Assembly (NCBI GenBank): GCA_049324835.1
Contig: JBMOMT010000006.1
Coordinates: 1 to 30,051, forward strand
Length of the DNA stretch: 30,051 bases
DNA from: JBMOMT01 sp049324835
GTDB lineage: Bacteria; Chloroflexota; Anaerolineae; CAYNKW01
Direction: 5' to 3'
Each line of letters starts with the position of its first letter. Within the stretch, counting starts at the first letter, position 1. This document shows positions 9,199-17,211 of the stretch, in pieces. The translations under genes and the position numbers were made by a program. The notes beneath the pieces are model-generated. The model searched no databases. It saw only the letters and a list, made by a program, of their open reading frames with translations, and had not been told where the DNA came from.

Positions 9199-9242
9199 GT
9201 ACAATGCGTACATATTGTACAGGGAAACGGCGGACAAGTCAA
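9199..9242 (-). promoter_or_regulatory. Toxin-antitoxin promoter with overlapping operator
   Basis: On the minus strand, -35 TTGACT (9242-9237) and -10 TACAAT (9219-9214) are spaced by 17 bp. The inverted repeat GTACAAT-N8-ATTGTAC (9199-9220), with a further GTAC in its middle, covers the -10, as expected for a Phd-type autorepressor site. It lies 18 bp after the methyltransferase stop. Confidence 0.78.
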
Positions 9243-9259
9243 ACACCCAGGCCTTTGTC

Positions 9260-12208
9260 CTACATCAACCGCATCTGCTCCAGCCGCTCCGGCGCTTCCT
9301 CCTCCGCCGGCGCCGCCAGGTCGTCAAAAAACGCCGCCCGCAGCCGCTCCAACAGGGCCGCTTCGGGGCGCACGAACTGGCCTTTGACCCTGGTGCGCGG
9401 CACGGCGTTGATCATGGCCTGCAGGCAGGCTTTGAAGGTGCTGTCGCCCATCAGGCCCGTCCGCTTCAGGAATGCCTCGCAGGCCGCCGCCCCATCCTCG
9501 TCGTAGACCAGCAGCGCGGTGTGCACCGCGTCCAGCAGCGTGTCAAACTGCGCGGCCTCGGGGTCCACCTTGCCGCGGGCGCGCCGGTTCTTGGGCTGCA
9601 AGAGACTCACGTCGCTGCCCTTTTTGCCCACCACCCGCCCGGCCACCAGGTCGCGCTCCACGTCCAGGCCGAGAGCGATGGCCAGTTTACGCGCCTCGTC
9701 GGCCGGAAACTGCTCGGCCCGGAAGGCGTCCCAGGCCATCAGGGTCCAGTCGGTCACCTCATCGAACTGGATCTCGCGGCCCAGGAGCAGGCCGCGCTTG
9801 CGTTGGGCGATCACCTCCTGGCGGGCCAGGTCGAGCGCCGTCTCCGGACGCAGCGGTTTCGGCTGGCCGGTGCGCTCGTCGGCCTCGCGGGTGAGCACCG
9901 GCCACCGTTCCGAGATGACGGCCAGCACCGGGCCAAAGGTGCTCAGGTACAGGTCCACGCCGCCGATGCCCCGCCCGGCGAACTCGGCTGCCTTTTCGCG
10001 GGCCACCTGCCGCACCCGGGGGGCCAGGTCGTCCCACCAGACGGCAGAGACCTCCGAGGTCTCGGAGGAGGTCTGGCGTTTGCGGCAGGCCAGCAGGATG
10101 GTGCTCTGGGCGGCGTTTTTTTTGGCCTGGTGCAGCGAGTGTTCACTTTCGGTGTGCACCGGCCACGAGGCGCGGACGCTAAAGCCGGCGTTGATGAGCG
10201 CCGAGGCCAGCGTATCCCAGGCCTCCACCCGCTTGTGGGTGAACATGACCGTCAGCACGCCGTCGTCGGCCAGGACGCGGCCCATCTCACGGAAGGCGGC
10301 CTCCATTTTACGCTCGTAATCCTGCTCGGCCAGATCGCGCGGGCGAGGACCAGCCCCGCCCCTACCCCGCCCCAGACCGGCAAAACGGGCCGGGTTGGCC
10401 ACCGCTTCGGCGTCTTTGTCGGTGAGCTGGGCGGCGAACCAGGCCGGGTAGAGGTGGCCGGCGGTGCGCTTGAGCCAGACGTAAAAAAAGTCGGCCAGCT
10501 CGGCGTACATGACGTTGTCATAGTAGGGCGGGTCGGTGACGATGCACTGGACGGAGCCATCGGCCACGGCCGACAGGTCGGCGGCGCTGCCCTGGCGGAT
10601 GGTGAGTAGAGGCAAGCCGTGTGGTTGCCCAGGGGCGGGCGCGAGGCCCACCCCTACGGATGGCAGGCTGGGTTGTGACGGGGCCAGCAGTCTGGCCAGG
10701 TCGCGGTAGGCGTCGTGGACCTGGTCGACGGCCCAGGGTAGCAGGTTGCTTGCCCCGTCAAATTCACCGAATGTCCACTTGAAGCTAAAATCGTGTCGGT
10801 CGAATACGCTCCGCATCACCGCGCGTGGAGCGTTCCAACTCGCCAGATATGAATTGTAGTTGATGGCCTTGCTTACAGCCAGCGCCAGATACGTCTCGAC
10901 CGCCGCCGCCCGTTCGGCGTCCAGCGCGGCGCGCAGCTCGGCGCGCAGCTCGTGCAGCGCCTCGACGAAGGCGCCCAGGGCCAGCAGTTGCCGCGGCGAG
11001 AACATGTCGGCCCAGGTGGGCATGCCGTAGATCAGCGGACGGAGGTCGTTGCCCTCGGGGATCGGCTCGCTGGGGATGACGTCCTGGGCTTCCCACAGCG
11101 GCCGCTTGCGGGCCAGCTCGGCTTCGGCGGCGCGGGCAGCGGCCCGGTCTTCCGGCGTGGGGGCGCAAAAGTCGAACCCGCCGCGGCGCTTGACGGCCAC
11201 GGCGTAGAGCATCTGGCCCATGCGGCCGGCCTGCGCTTCGGCCTTGATGGTGTCGCCGTCGATCGTCTCACCCGTCCACGGCGAGCGGGCCACGCCGCGC
11301 GAGATGGTGCCTTCGTCGGGGTCGAAATCGATGGCGTCGCCGCGTACGATCTCGAAGCGCGGCTCGTCCCAGGCCGGTTCGGCCCGCAGACGGACGGCGA
11401 CGGGTGGGTCTTTGCTCAGCCACCAGTTGGGGCTGAGCGGCGCCGGCTTGCCGGTGACGGGGCAGGCGACGGTGCGCGCCCAGAGGTAGGCAAAGATGCT
11501 GTCGCCCGGCTCTTTGGGGAAAAAGGGGGCCAGCTTTTTTTCGACCCGCCTGCTCCACTCCTGGCCCCACTTTTTGATGTCGGCCGCCAGGCCGGGCCCG
11601 TAGCGGGCCGGGTAATCCAGCGTGGCCTGGAGAATCACGGCGGCGACGGGGTTCAGCTCGTTGGCAATGGTCGCCAGGCCGTAGCGCCGCGCCTCGAAGG
11701 GGATGGAGCCGCCGCCGGCAAAGGGGTCCAGCACCACGAGCTGTCCCAGACTTCCGAGGTCTCCCAGACCTCGGAAGTCTTTGGGCCAGGTGAGAGCCAG
11801 GAGCTCGGCCAACAGCGCCAGGTCTTCGGGCGTGGGGTTGACGGTGAAGGCGCGGGAATAGCCGTAGGGGTTGGGGCCGAGGTTCTCGCCGGTCTCGCGG
11901 GCGCGCAGCAACCGCTTACGGGTCGCCACCGGATCGCCGTGGATGCCCAGCAGGCGGGTGAACCAGGCGCGGTAGGCGGCCTCGGTGGGGAAAACGGCCT
12001 TGAGGTGCGTTGCACCTTGTAGCTCCTGCCACGAGGGCAGCAGCGAAGCCAGCACCGCCGCGCGGGAGACGGTCAGCGGCCGGCGGGCCCACCAGACGTG
12101 CAAGCGGTTCAACGGCGGCTTTTGCGCGGCGCTGGCGTCGCGCAGGCTCTCGGCGCCGATGACGTCGAAGGGCAGCCAGTCCTCGATGAGGGCCGTGGGT
12201 TGGGTCAT
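9260..12208 (-). CDS. DUF1156-type adenine-specific DNA methyltransferase
   Basis: 982-residue amino-methyltransferase resembling COG1743/DUF1156 proteins of defence islands. The N-terminal DUF1156-like segment (residues 1-60) includes RLHVWWARRPLTVSRA. The SAM-binding motif DPFAGGG is at 161-167. The catalytic motif DPPYYDNVMYAEL (D559-Y562) indicates an N6-adenine or N4-cytosine amino-methylase. Its likely role is to mark self DNA for the operon. The ATG overlaps the preceding stop (ATGA). At least four palindromic repeat copies are embedded in frame (10048-10074, 10341-10365, 10631-10657, 11748-11780), giving odd stretches such as TSSETSEVSAV and GLGRGRGGAGPRPR. A SAM domain interrupted by repeats may still fold, since both motifs are intact. 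Confidence 0.9.
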   Translation of the reverse strand: MTQPTALIEDWLPFDVIGAESLRDASAAQKPPLNRLHVWWARRPLTVSRAAVLASLLPSWQELQGATHLKAVFPTEAAYRAWFTRLLGIHGDPVATRKRLLRARETGENLGPNPYGYSRAFTVNPTPEDLALLAELLALTWPKDFRGLGDLGSLGQLVVLDPFAGGGSIPFEARRYGLATIANELNPVAAVILQATLDYPARYGPGLAADIKKWGQEWSRRVEKKLAPFFPKEPGDSIFAYLWARTVACPVTGKPAPLSPNWWLSKDPPVAVRLRAEPAWDEPRFEIVRGDAIDFDPDEGTISRGVARSPWTGETIDGDTIKAEAQAGRMGQMLYAVAVKRRGGFDFCAPTPEDRAAARAAEAELARKRPLWEAQDVIPSEPIPEGNDLRPLIYGMPTWADMFSPRQLLALGAFVEALHELRAELRAALDAERAAAVETYLALAVSKAINYNSYLASWNAPRAVMRSVFDRHDFSFKWTFGEFDGASNLLPWAVDQVHDAYRDLARLLAPSQPSLPSVGVGLAPAPGQPHGLPLLTIRQGSAADLSAVADGSVQCIVTDPPYYDNVMYAELADFFYVWLKRTAGHLYPAWFAAQLTDKDAEAVANPARFAGLGRGRGGAGPRPRDLAEQDYERKMEAAFREMGRVLADDGVLTVMFTHKRVEAWDTLASALINAGFSVRASWPVHTESEHSLHQAKKNAAQSTILLACRKRQTSSETSEVSAVWWDDLAPRVRQVAREKAAEFAGRGIGGVDLYLSTFGPVLAVISERWPVLTREADERTGQPKPLRPETALDLARQEVIAQRKRGLLLGREIQFDEVTDWTLMAWDAFRAEQFPADEARKLAIALGLDVERDLVAGRVVGKKGSDVSLLQPKNRRARGKVDPEAAQFDTLLDAVHTALLVYDEDGAAACEAFLKRTGLMGDSTFKACLQAMINAVPRTRVKGQFVRPEAALLERLRAAFFDDLAAPAEEEAPERLEQMRLM
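10048..10074. repeat. In-frame palindromic repeat, family A (CCGAGGTCT type)
   Basis: AGACCTCCGAGGTCT followed by CGGAGGAGGTCT forms an inverted repeat inside the methyltransferase gene, encoding SSETSEVS. It is related to the longer copy at 11748-11780. Confidence 0.65.
10341..10365. repeat. In-frame GC-rich repeat, family B
   Basis: A GGGCGAGG...CCGCCCCTAC element encodes GRGRGGAGPRPR in the methyltransferase. A related copy is at 10631-10657 in the same gene. Confidence 0.5.
10631..10657. repeat. In-frame GC-rich repeat, family B, second copy
   Basis: AGGGGCGGGCGCGAGGCCC followed by ACCCCTAC encodes GVGLAPAPG in the methyltransferase. It shares the GGGCG-CGAGG...CCCCTAC pattern with the copy 290 bp away. 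Confidence 0.5.
11748..11780. repeat. In-frame palindromic repeat, family A, perfect copy
   Basis: A perfect 15-bp inverted repeat (AGACTTCCGAGGTCT, CCC loop, AGACCTCGGAAGTCT) lies just N-terminal to the SAM motif and encodes DFRGLGDLGSLG. It looks like an inserted repetitive element tolerated by the reading frame. Confidence 0.75.
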
Positions 12209-12729
12209 CTACCTTTGCTCCTTTTGCCTTTGTGTTTCTTGGAGCGCCTTCGCCCGCCCGTGGGTTGGCGGGTGGGTGTGGGCTGGGCTGCCGGCTCGTC
12301 CGGTTCGTCGGCCGGGTACCAGCCGGCGAGCCGGACCGTGCGCACCTCTTTGAAATCGTGTAGATGGGCCAGCATGTCGTCGATGCCCTTGGGCTGCTTC
12401 ATGCCCTCGCGCCAGGCGGCGCGCTCTACCGTGCCAATCACCAGATAATCGTTGCCGACGACCGACGGGGCACGTTCGGCGAACAGATTGGCCAGCAGCG
12501 CCTCGATCTGGTCCTGGTGGGCGATGAGCAGGTCGCAGTCGGGGCAGTAGCGGCAGGTGTAACCCAGCACCACCGGGTTGAAGGGATCGACGTGGATGAA
12601 CAGCGGCACCTTGCGCTGGTGCATCTTTTGGTCGCACATCGGGCAGCGGCTAAAGCGGGCGTCGGGGTAGGGGTTGAGGATAAAGGTGTATTGGGGCGGC
12701 AGCTTGCCGAAGCGGGGCGTTCGTGTCAT
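12205..12729 (-). CDS. Zinc-ribbon protein of unknown function in the defence operon
   Basis: 174-residue protein. Two CxxC pairs (RCPMCDQK at about 28-35 and RYCPDCD at about 60-66) suggest a zinc ribbon. The central part, VVGNDYLVIGTVERAAW, is probably a small alpha/beta region. The last 30 residues are strongly basic (GGRRRSKKHKGKRSKGR), suiting nucleic acid contact. It starts one base after the ASCH gene stop and its stop overlaps the methyltransferase start. I do not recognise a named family; the position suggests an accessory of the methyltransferase. Confidence 0.75.
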   Translation of the reverse strand: MTRTPRFGKLPPQYTFILNPYPDARFSRCPMCDQKMHQRKVPLFIHVDPFNPVVLGYTCRYCPDCDLLIAHQDQIEALLANLFAERAPSVVGNDYLVIGTVERAAWREGMKQPKGIDDMLAHLHDFKEVRTVRLAGWYPADEPDEPAAQPTPTRQPTGGRRRSKKHKGKRSKGR

Positions 12730-12730
12730 C

Positions 12731-13873
12731 TCACTCGTCCGCCAGCAAAATGCGCAGCGCCTTTTGCGCCCGCAGAGCGTCCGGCCCGGCGCTACACTTG
12801 CTGAACCAATAGTAGGCCTCCTCGGCGCTCATGGCCTGCACCCCCAGCCCAATGGCTTCGATGCGGTCGTGGCGCGTCAAGGGCCTAGCGGCCATCAGGA
12901 TGAGGGCCAGGCGCAGGCCGGTCAGCTCGTCCAGGTAAAAGGGCGTTTCCACCCCGGCGGCGCGCGACAGGTCGGTGGCTTTGTGGCCGTTGGCCCGCAG
13001 CGCGGCCAGCAGGTGATCCGCCACGGCGCGCAGCGGATCGCCGCCCAGCTCGATGCTCCACAAGGCGCCTTTGCCAGGTTTTGAAGCCTGGCCCACCTGT
13101 TCCGACCTGGCGCTCAACCACTGGTAGAGGGCCACACGGTAGCTGCCATCGCCGTCGGGAATGGCATACAGCACAAAGGGGTGCTCTGGGTCAGCCTCCA
13201 CGTGGGACAGGCTTCTAGCCTGTCCACCGCCGCCAGGCTGGGAAGCCTGGCCCACGGCAGGTTGGAAAGCCTGTCCACCGCCGCCAGGCTGGAAAGCCTG
13301 ACCCACGGCAGGTTGGAAAGCCTGTCCACCGCCGCCAGGCTGGGAAGCCTGGCCCACGGCAGGCTGGAAAGCCTGTCCACCGCCGCCAGGCTGGGAAGCC
13401 TGGCCTACGGCAGGCTGGAAAGCCTGTCCACCGCCGCCAGGCTGGAAAGCCTGGCCCACGGCAGGTTGGAAAGCCTGGCCCACGGCAGATTGGAAAACCT
13501 GGCCTACATCAAAGAGGCGCATCCGGCCGCGGCAGGGGATGGGGGCGTCGAAACGGCGTGGGTTGGCCAGCCGCCAGCCGTAGCAGGGTTCGCCAGGGAA
13601 CGGCGTGTCCAGCAGATGCTGATCGCGGCAGGCCTGGTAAGCCTCTTCGTCCAGCGCGACGATGTCGGTTACTTTCACCGCGCCGATGAGCGCGCCGTAG
13701 GCCAGGGCCTGCGGCTCAAAACCCAGGGCGCGGCAGCGGTCATCGCGGCGCTGGCTGCTGGCGTGGACGGCCAGTATCCCCCGGTAGCTCACCTGCCAGG
13801 TGCGGATGTCCAGCGTCTTGTCGCCGCGCAGGATCTGTTCGGCCCGGGGCTGGTGGAAACTGAGCGCTTTCAC
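12731..13873 (-). CDS. ASCH-domain protein with an expanded in-frame repeat linker
   Basis: 380 residues in three parts. Residues 1-125 are an ASCH domain (MKALSFHQPRAEQILRG, DIRTWQVSYRGILAVHASS, GALIGAVKVTDIV), a PUA-related fold that binds RNA or modified nucleic acid. Residues 126-225 are a low-complexity linker of repeated VGQAFQPA / GGGGQAFQPA units encoded by the repeat array at 13203-13507. Residues 226-380 form a helical domain I do not recognise (LRAVADHLLAALRANGHKATD ending in EEAYYWFSKCSAGPDALRAQ), which may be the operon-specific function. The GTG start overlaps the ATPase stop (GTGA). A modified-base reader role is an inference from the ASCH fold and the linked methyltransferase. 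Confidence 0.82.
   Translation of the reverse strand: MKALSFHQPRAEQILRGDKTLDIRTWQVSYRGILAVHASSQRRDDRCRALGFEPQALAYGALIGAVKVTDIVALDEEAYQACRDQHLLDTPFPGEPCYGWRLANPRRFDAPIPCRGRMRLFDVGQVFQSAVGQAFQPAVGQAFQPGGGGQAFQPAVGQASQPGGGGQAFQPAVGQASQPGGGGQAFQPAVGQAFQPGGGGQAFQPAVGQASQPGGGGQARSLSHVEADPEHPFVLYAIPDGDGSYRVALYQWLSARSEQVGQASKPGKGALWSIELGGDPLRAVADHLLAALRANGHKATDLSRAAGVETPFYLDELTGLRLALILMAARPLTRHDRIEAIGLGVQAMSAEEAYYWFSKCSAGPDALRAQKALRILLADE
13203..13507. repeat. Tandem palindromic repeat array inside the ASCH gene
   Basis: About ten copies of a roughly 30-bp unit built on the palindrome CAGGCTGGAAAGCCTG, with alternating linkers CCCACGGCAGG and TCCACCGCCGC. All units keep the reading frame. Unit-to-unit differences are mainly a few substitutions (GGAAAG/GGGAAG, GGCC/GTCC). 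A single related copy lies at about 13078-13096 in the same gene. Confidence 0.9.
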
Positions 13874-16800
13874 GCTTGACCTCCCGCCAAGCCTCCCGCG
13901 GGCTTGGAGCCTGCGGGAGGCTCAAGAGGCTCGCCTTCGATCTCGATCCGGTCCAGGCCGACGGTGGTCATGACTTCGTGTAAGGTGCGGAACGGGTCGC
14001 CCTGCACCTCCAGGCCATCGGGGAAACGCAGGGTCAGCGTCGTCGTGGCGACGAACTTGCTCGCCTCCCCGGCCAGCGCGTCGGTCACCTGTTTGAGGCG
14101 GCGGTACAGTTCCCAGTTGAGCGCGATTTTGCTCGAGATGTACTGGCCGCTGTCGAATTCGGCATTGTAGGACTGTTCGACCTCGAACTCACCCTTGCCC
14201 AGTTGGGGGACGATCAGGCCCAGGGTGCGTAGATTCCGCGCCCCGGCTTTGCCATCGCCGCGCAAAAAGACACGCAACACGGCGAGCCGGCTGACCCCCT
14301 GATCGTGGCAGCGGTCGAGCAGTTGCTGCAGGGCCTGCTGGGGCACGCCCTCTCCAAACAACCGTTCTCGCCGGACAAGGGGTTCGATCTCGTCCCGGCA
14401 GGTGCACTGGTTGGTGGGCTGGCGGCAGACGGGGCAGACCTGCTCCGGCTCTCTCTCTGCACCTTCTTTGCCCCTGATGGGCAGCTTGAGCCGGGCAGCC
14501 TCTTCGGGCAGGTACAGGTGCGCTTCGTCGCTCATCTGCACCGCTGCGGGCGGCGATTCGTGGTCGTAGCCCATCTGCGCCGCCGCGTCGTAATAGACCC
14601 ACACCTGGCCCCGCACGCCGTTGAGGATCGTCTTTTTGAGCTGGTTGAGGTCCAGCAAAATAGGCAACCCCAGGCGGCGGGCGAAGGCCTGGCGCAAGTC
14701 GTCGGTGGTCAAACTGACCTGGTTGGTGTCCCAGGCCCGTGATTTGACATAGGCCGCGGCCAGGGTGGAGTCGTTGCCGGTGAGCAGCTTCTTTTGCTGG
14801 CTCAGAGCGCGCAGCACCACCGCCGATTGATCCTTCTGCACCTCGCCCTGCTCCTGGGCGGGCAGCAGATCGTGGCCCAGATAACTGTCGCGCTGCGGCG
14901 CGGTGGCGCTGGGGAAATAGAGATGGCGATAGGCGCGGGTGATGGCCACGCGCACGTCCAGCTCGGTCGCTTCGCCCATCTTTTTCAGTTTGGTGCGCTG
15001 CTCGGCGGTGAACTCGGCCAAACGCTCTGCGTCGCCGGTGATACGGGCGATGGCCAGGTAACGCTGCGCCGTCTGGACCATCTCGTCCACCCGCTCGCCG
15101 TCGGCCACCAGGAACACCAGGTTGTTACGAAAGCGCCGATAGGCTTCCAGGGCGCCGGCATAGTCGGCGATCTTACGCACCAGTTCCGGCGGCGTTGGCT
15201 CGGCGGCCGTCGCGGTCGCGGCGTCGTAGTGCAGGACCACCAGCTTGGGCAGCCCGGCGTCGTCGTCCACCTCGCCCGCCTCCTGGCGGAAATACTCGAC
15301 TTTGAAAACGCCGCTCTTCCACACCTGGCGGATGCGGCTGTCGAGTTCGGACTTGGCCTTGGTACGGCCCATCATGCCCATCTCGTCGGCGACGATCTTG
15401 TTCAACGAGGGCTCGGTCTTGAAACGGTAGCGGTGGCCGTCCCACTCGAAAAACCAGCCCTGGTCGTACAGCAGCTCGGCGGCTTTGTGCACCAGCAGCG
15501 GCTCATCGCCCGGCGACAGCACGGCCAACAGCAGATCGGCCGGGTCCACGCCGCTGGCGATGCCCTGGGTGAGGCTGTGCAGAAACACAGCCGTGGCTGT
15601 GCGGCGGGCGTAGGGCGCTTTGCCCGCCTCGACCCATGCCCCGTCCAGGATTTGAGCGTGGGCCGGCGAGCCGGCTTTGGGACTGACGATGTCGGCCTCG
15701 ATCACCTGTTTGAAGGCCGGGCGCTCCAGGCGGCTGGTCAGGTCTTCGACGATGGCCGGCGCGGCCAGGCTGACGTGGTGGGGGTGGATCAGCCAGGTAT
15801 CGACCGGGTGCTGCTGCCACAACTGGCGCACGACCAGCGCCAGCAGGCGCAGCGCGCCGCGCGTCTTTTGAAAATTGGGGATGGTCGAGACTTTGCGGTT
15901 GAGGGTGTTGAGCAACTCCGGGTGAAAGGGGTAACCGTCGGCGATTTCCCGGCCATATTCGGCCCGCAGCGCGCGTTGGGGAAGGGCCACGTTCTGTTCG
16001 GCCCAGGGACGATAGGCATCGGCATAAAAACGGGCGGCCTCTTGGGCGGCCGCCTCATCAATGTGACTGAAAAGACGATGGCGCACGATGGCCGCGATTT
16101 CGGTCTCGCCGGTGGGCGTGATGACCCGCTCCTGCCGGGCCGAGATGCGGCGGGCCTCGGCCAACTGGCGGCGCAGGTGTTCCGTCTCCTGGGCAAAGGC
16201 ATCACCCGCCTCGGCCAGCGTCAAAACGACGACGACATCGGCGCGGCTGGCGGCGAACTCGAGCAGCGACATCAGAAAAGCCACCGTCTGCTCGCCCAGA
16301 TCCGACTTGCCGGTGGCCGTGGGCACCGTCTGGGCGACGCGCATGTGGCGGGCGATCTCGTCCAGCATGATCAGCGTGGGCCGATGGCCGATCAACTCCT
16401 GGAATAGCCCTGTTCCCGGCGCGGCGCGGTGGCGGTCGCTCTCCTCGGCCAGTTTGTAGCCGCTTGCGCCGGCCAATTGATAGGCCAGCTCCCCCCAGAG
16501 CGTATAGGTGCGGACGTCGTCCTCTGGGTGGTAGAGGCCGGTGGTGGGGTCCAGGTCAGAGCCGACGACGCCGGTGACTTGTATCTGCCCAGGCCGTGGC
16601 AAAAGGGCAGGGGTTACCGTTCCGCGCACCATGTCCGCCGAGACACGCCCCTTGGCGGTATGGTACAGGGCGATCAGATTGTGCGTCTTGCCGCCGCCAA
16701 AGGCGGTTTCCAGGCGGATGATGGGGTTGTTCGTTGGCTGGAGGCCCGTGAGGCGTCCCAGGGCCTCGTTGAGCAAAAGGCGCAGACCTTCGGTGGGGTA

Positions 16801-16950
16801 GGTGTTGTCAAAGAAACGCGCCGGCTCCCGGTAGACATCCTCAGCCGTGCCGTCTATCACATCCTTGAGACGAGCGGCAAAGATTTCCTCCTTGAGTTCG
16901 CCCGACAGAACTTCAGGCCGAGGTTGGCAGGTCTCGAACACTGAAAGCAT
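13870..16950 (-). CDS. DUF499-type AAA+ ATPase of a defence system
   Basis: 1026-residue ATPase resembling COG1483/DUF499, the large ATPase found beside DUF1156 methyltransferases in defence islands. Walker A is ETAFGGGKTHN (GGGKT 85-89), Walker B is LIMLDEIARHM (193-198), and a four-cysteine cluster CPVCRQPTNQCTC lies near residue 840. The ATG at 16950 is preceded by AGGAGG about 7 nt upstream. First gene of the operon. The last 20 codons (LEPPAGSKPAGGLAGGQA) derive from a palindromic repeat at 13891-13921, so the original C-terminus has been rewritten. Its mechanism is unknown; family members are assumed to be motor or sensor subunits. Confidence 0.88.
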   Translation of the reverse strand: MLSVFETCQPRPEVLSGELKEEIFAARLKDVIDGTAEDVYREPARFFDNTYPTEGLRLLLNEALGRLTGLQPTNNPIIRLETAFGGGKTHNLIALYHTAKGRVSADMVRGTVTPALLPRPGQIQVTGVVGSDLDPTTGLYHPEDDVRTYTLWGELAYQLAGASGYKLAEESDRHRAAPGTGLFQELIGHRPTLIMLDEIARHMRVAQTVPTATGKSDLGEQTVAFLMSLLEFAASRADVVVVLTLAEAGDAFAQETEHLRRQLAEARRISARQERVITPTGETEIAAIVRHRLFSHIDEAAAQEAARFYADAYRPWAEQNVALPQRALRAEYGREIADGYPFHPELLNTLNRKVSTIPNFQKTRGALRLLALVVRQLWQQHPVDTWLIHPHHVSLAAPAIVEDLTSRLERPAFKQVIEADIVSPKAGSPAHAQILDGAWVEAGKAPYARRTATAVFLHSLTQGIASGVDPADLLLAVLSPGDEPLLVHKAAELLYDQGWFFEWDGHRYRFKTEPSLNKIVADEMGMMGRTKAKSELDSRIRQVWKSGVFKVEYFRQEAGEVDDDAGLPKLVVLHYDAATATAAEPTPPELVRKIADYAGALEAYRRFRNNLVFLVADGERVDEMVQTAQRYLAIARITGDAERLAEFTAEQRTKLKKMGEATELDVRVAITRAYRHLYFPSATAPQRDSYLGHDLLPAQEQGEVQKDQSAVVLRALSQQKKLLTGNDSTLAAAYVKSRAWDTNQVSLTTDDLRQAFARRLGLPILLDLNQLKKTILNGVRGQVWVYYDAAAQMGYDHESPPAAVQMSDEAHLYLPEEAARLKLPIRGKEGAEREPEQVCPVCRQPTNQCTCRDEIEPLVRRERLFGEGVPQQALQQLLDRCHDQGVSRLAVLRVFLRGDGKAGARNLRTLGLIVPQLGKGEFEVEQSYNAEFDSGQYISSKIALNWELYRRLKQVTDALAGEASKFVATTTLTLRFPDGLEVQGDPFRTLHEVMTTVGLDRIEIEGEPLEPPAGSKPAGGLAGGQA
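13891..13921. repeat. Palindromic repeat at the ATPase C-terminus
   Basis: GCCTCCCGC and GCGGGAGGC arms, with a nearly paired GGGCT/AGCCT interior, form a 31-bp hairpin that encodes the final Pro/Gly/Ala residues of the ATPase. Confidence 0.7.
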
Positions 16951-17054
16951 GATGCCCTCCTGACAGTTCGCCTCTCCTCAACGCCAGGCCACCGTGGCGG
17001 TGAGCAATCCGCCACCGGCGAAACAGACATAAATAGCCTGAACCGGCCTGAAAG

Positions 17055-17083
17055 AGTGTATCACAAAAGGCCTGTTTTCGCAA
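17055..17083 (-). promoter_or_regulatory. Promoter of the defence operon
   Basis: On the minus strand, -35 TTGCGA (17083-17078), 17-bp spacer, -10 TACACT (17060-17055). The leader is about 100 nt to the ATPase ATG and contains a 7-bp stem (GTGGCGG/CCGCCAC) around 16990-17015. Confidence 0.65.
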
Positions 17084-17139
17084 GTTCTAACCATTTTTAA
17101 CCATCGGCCCTCACCCACATTGCCTCATCTCGGTCCAGG

Positions 17140-17171
17140 AAAACAAAAACCACCCTGCGGTTACAGGGTGG
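17140..17171 (-). terminator. Terminator, probably the ancestral tRNA-Asp terminator
   Basis: On the minus strand, CCACCCTG-TAACCG-CAGGGTGG is followed by TTTTTGTTTT. It now lies downstream of the serine recombinase. If the mobile element is removed it falls about 75 bp behind the tRNA-Asp gene, which suggests it was the tRNA terminator before insertion. Confidence 0.88.
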
Positions 17172-17211
17172 CTCTCACTGATTCCCCGTCACAGACCTGT
17201 GGGCTGCAAGT

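Noticed and set aside
9062..10609. Plus-strand open frame (515 codons) opposite the methyltransferase and antitoxin
   Set aside because: Shadow of two recognised genes; it crosses the promoter and operator of the toxin-antitoxin pair.
13203..13507. CRISPR-like array in the ASCH gene
   Set aside because: The repeats are continuous palindromes inside a reading frame without unique spacers.
14794..16407. Long plus-strand open frame (537 codons) opposite the DUF499 ATPase
   Set aside because: It mirrors a gene with clear Walker motifs, has shadow composition rich in Gly/His/Gln/Leu, and lacks a ribosome site.
4678..16950. Calling the operon DISARM or BREX
   Set aside because: No DrmA/DrmB (DUF1998) and no PglZ or BrxL are visible; only the helicase, methylase and ATPase types are shared in a general way.
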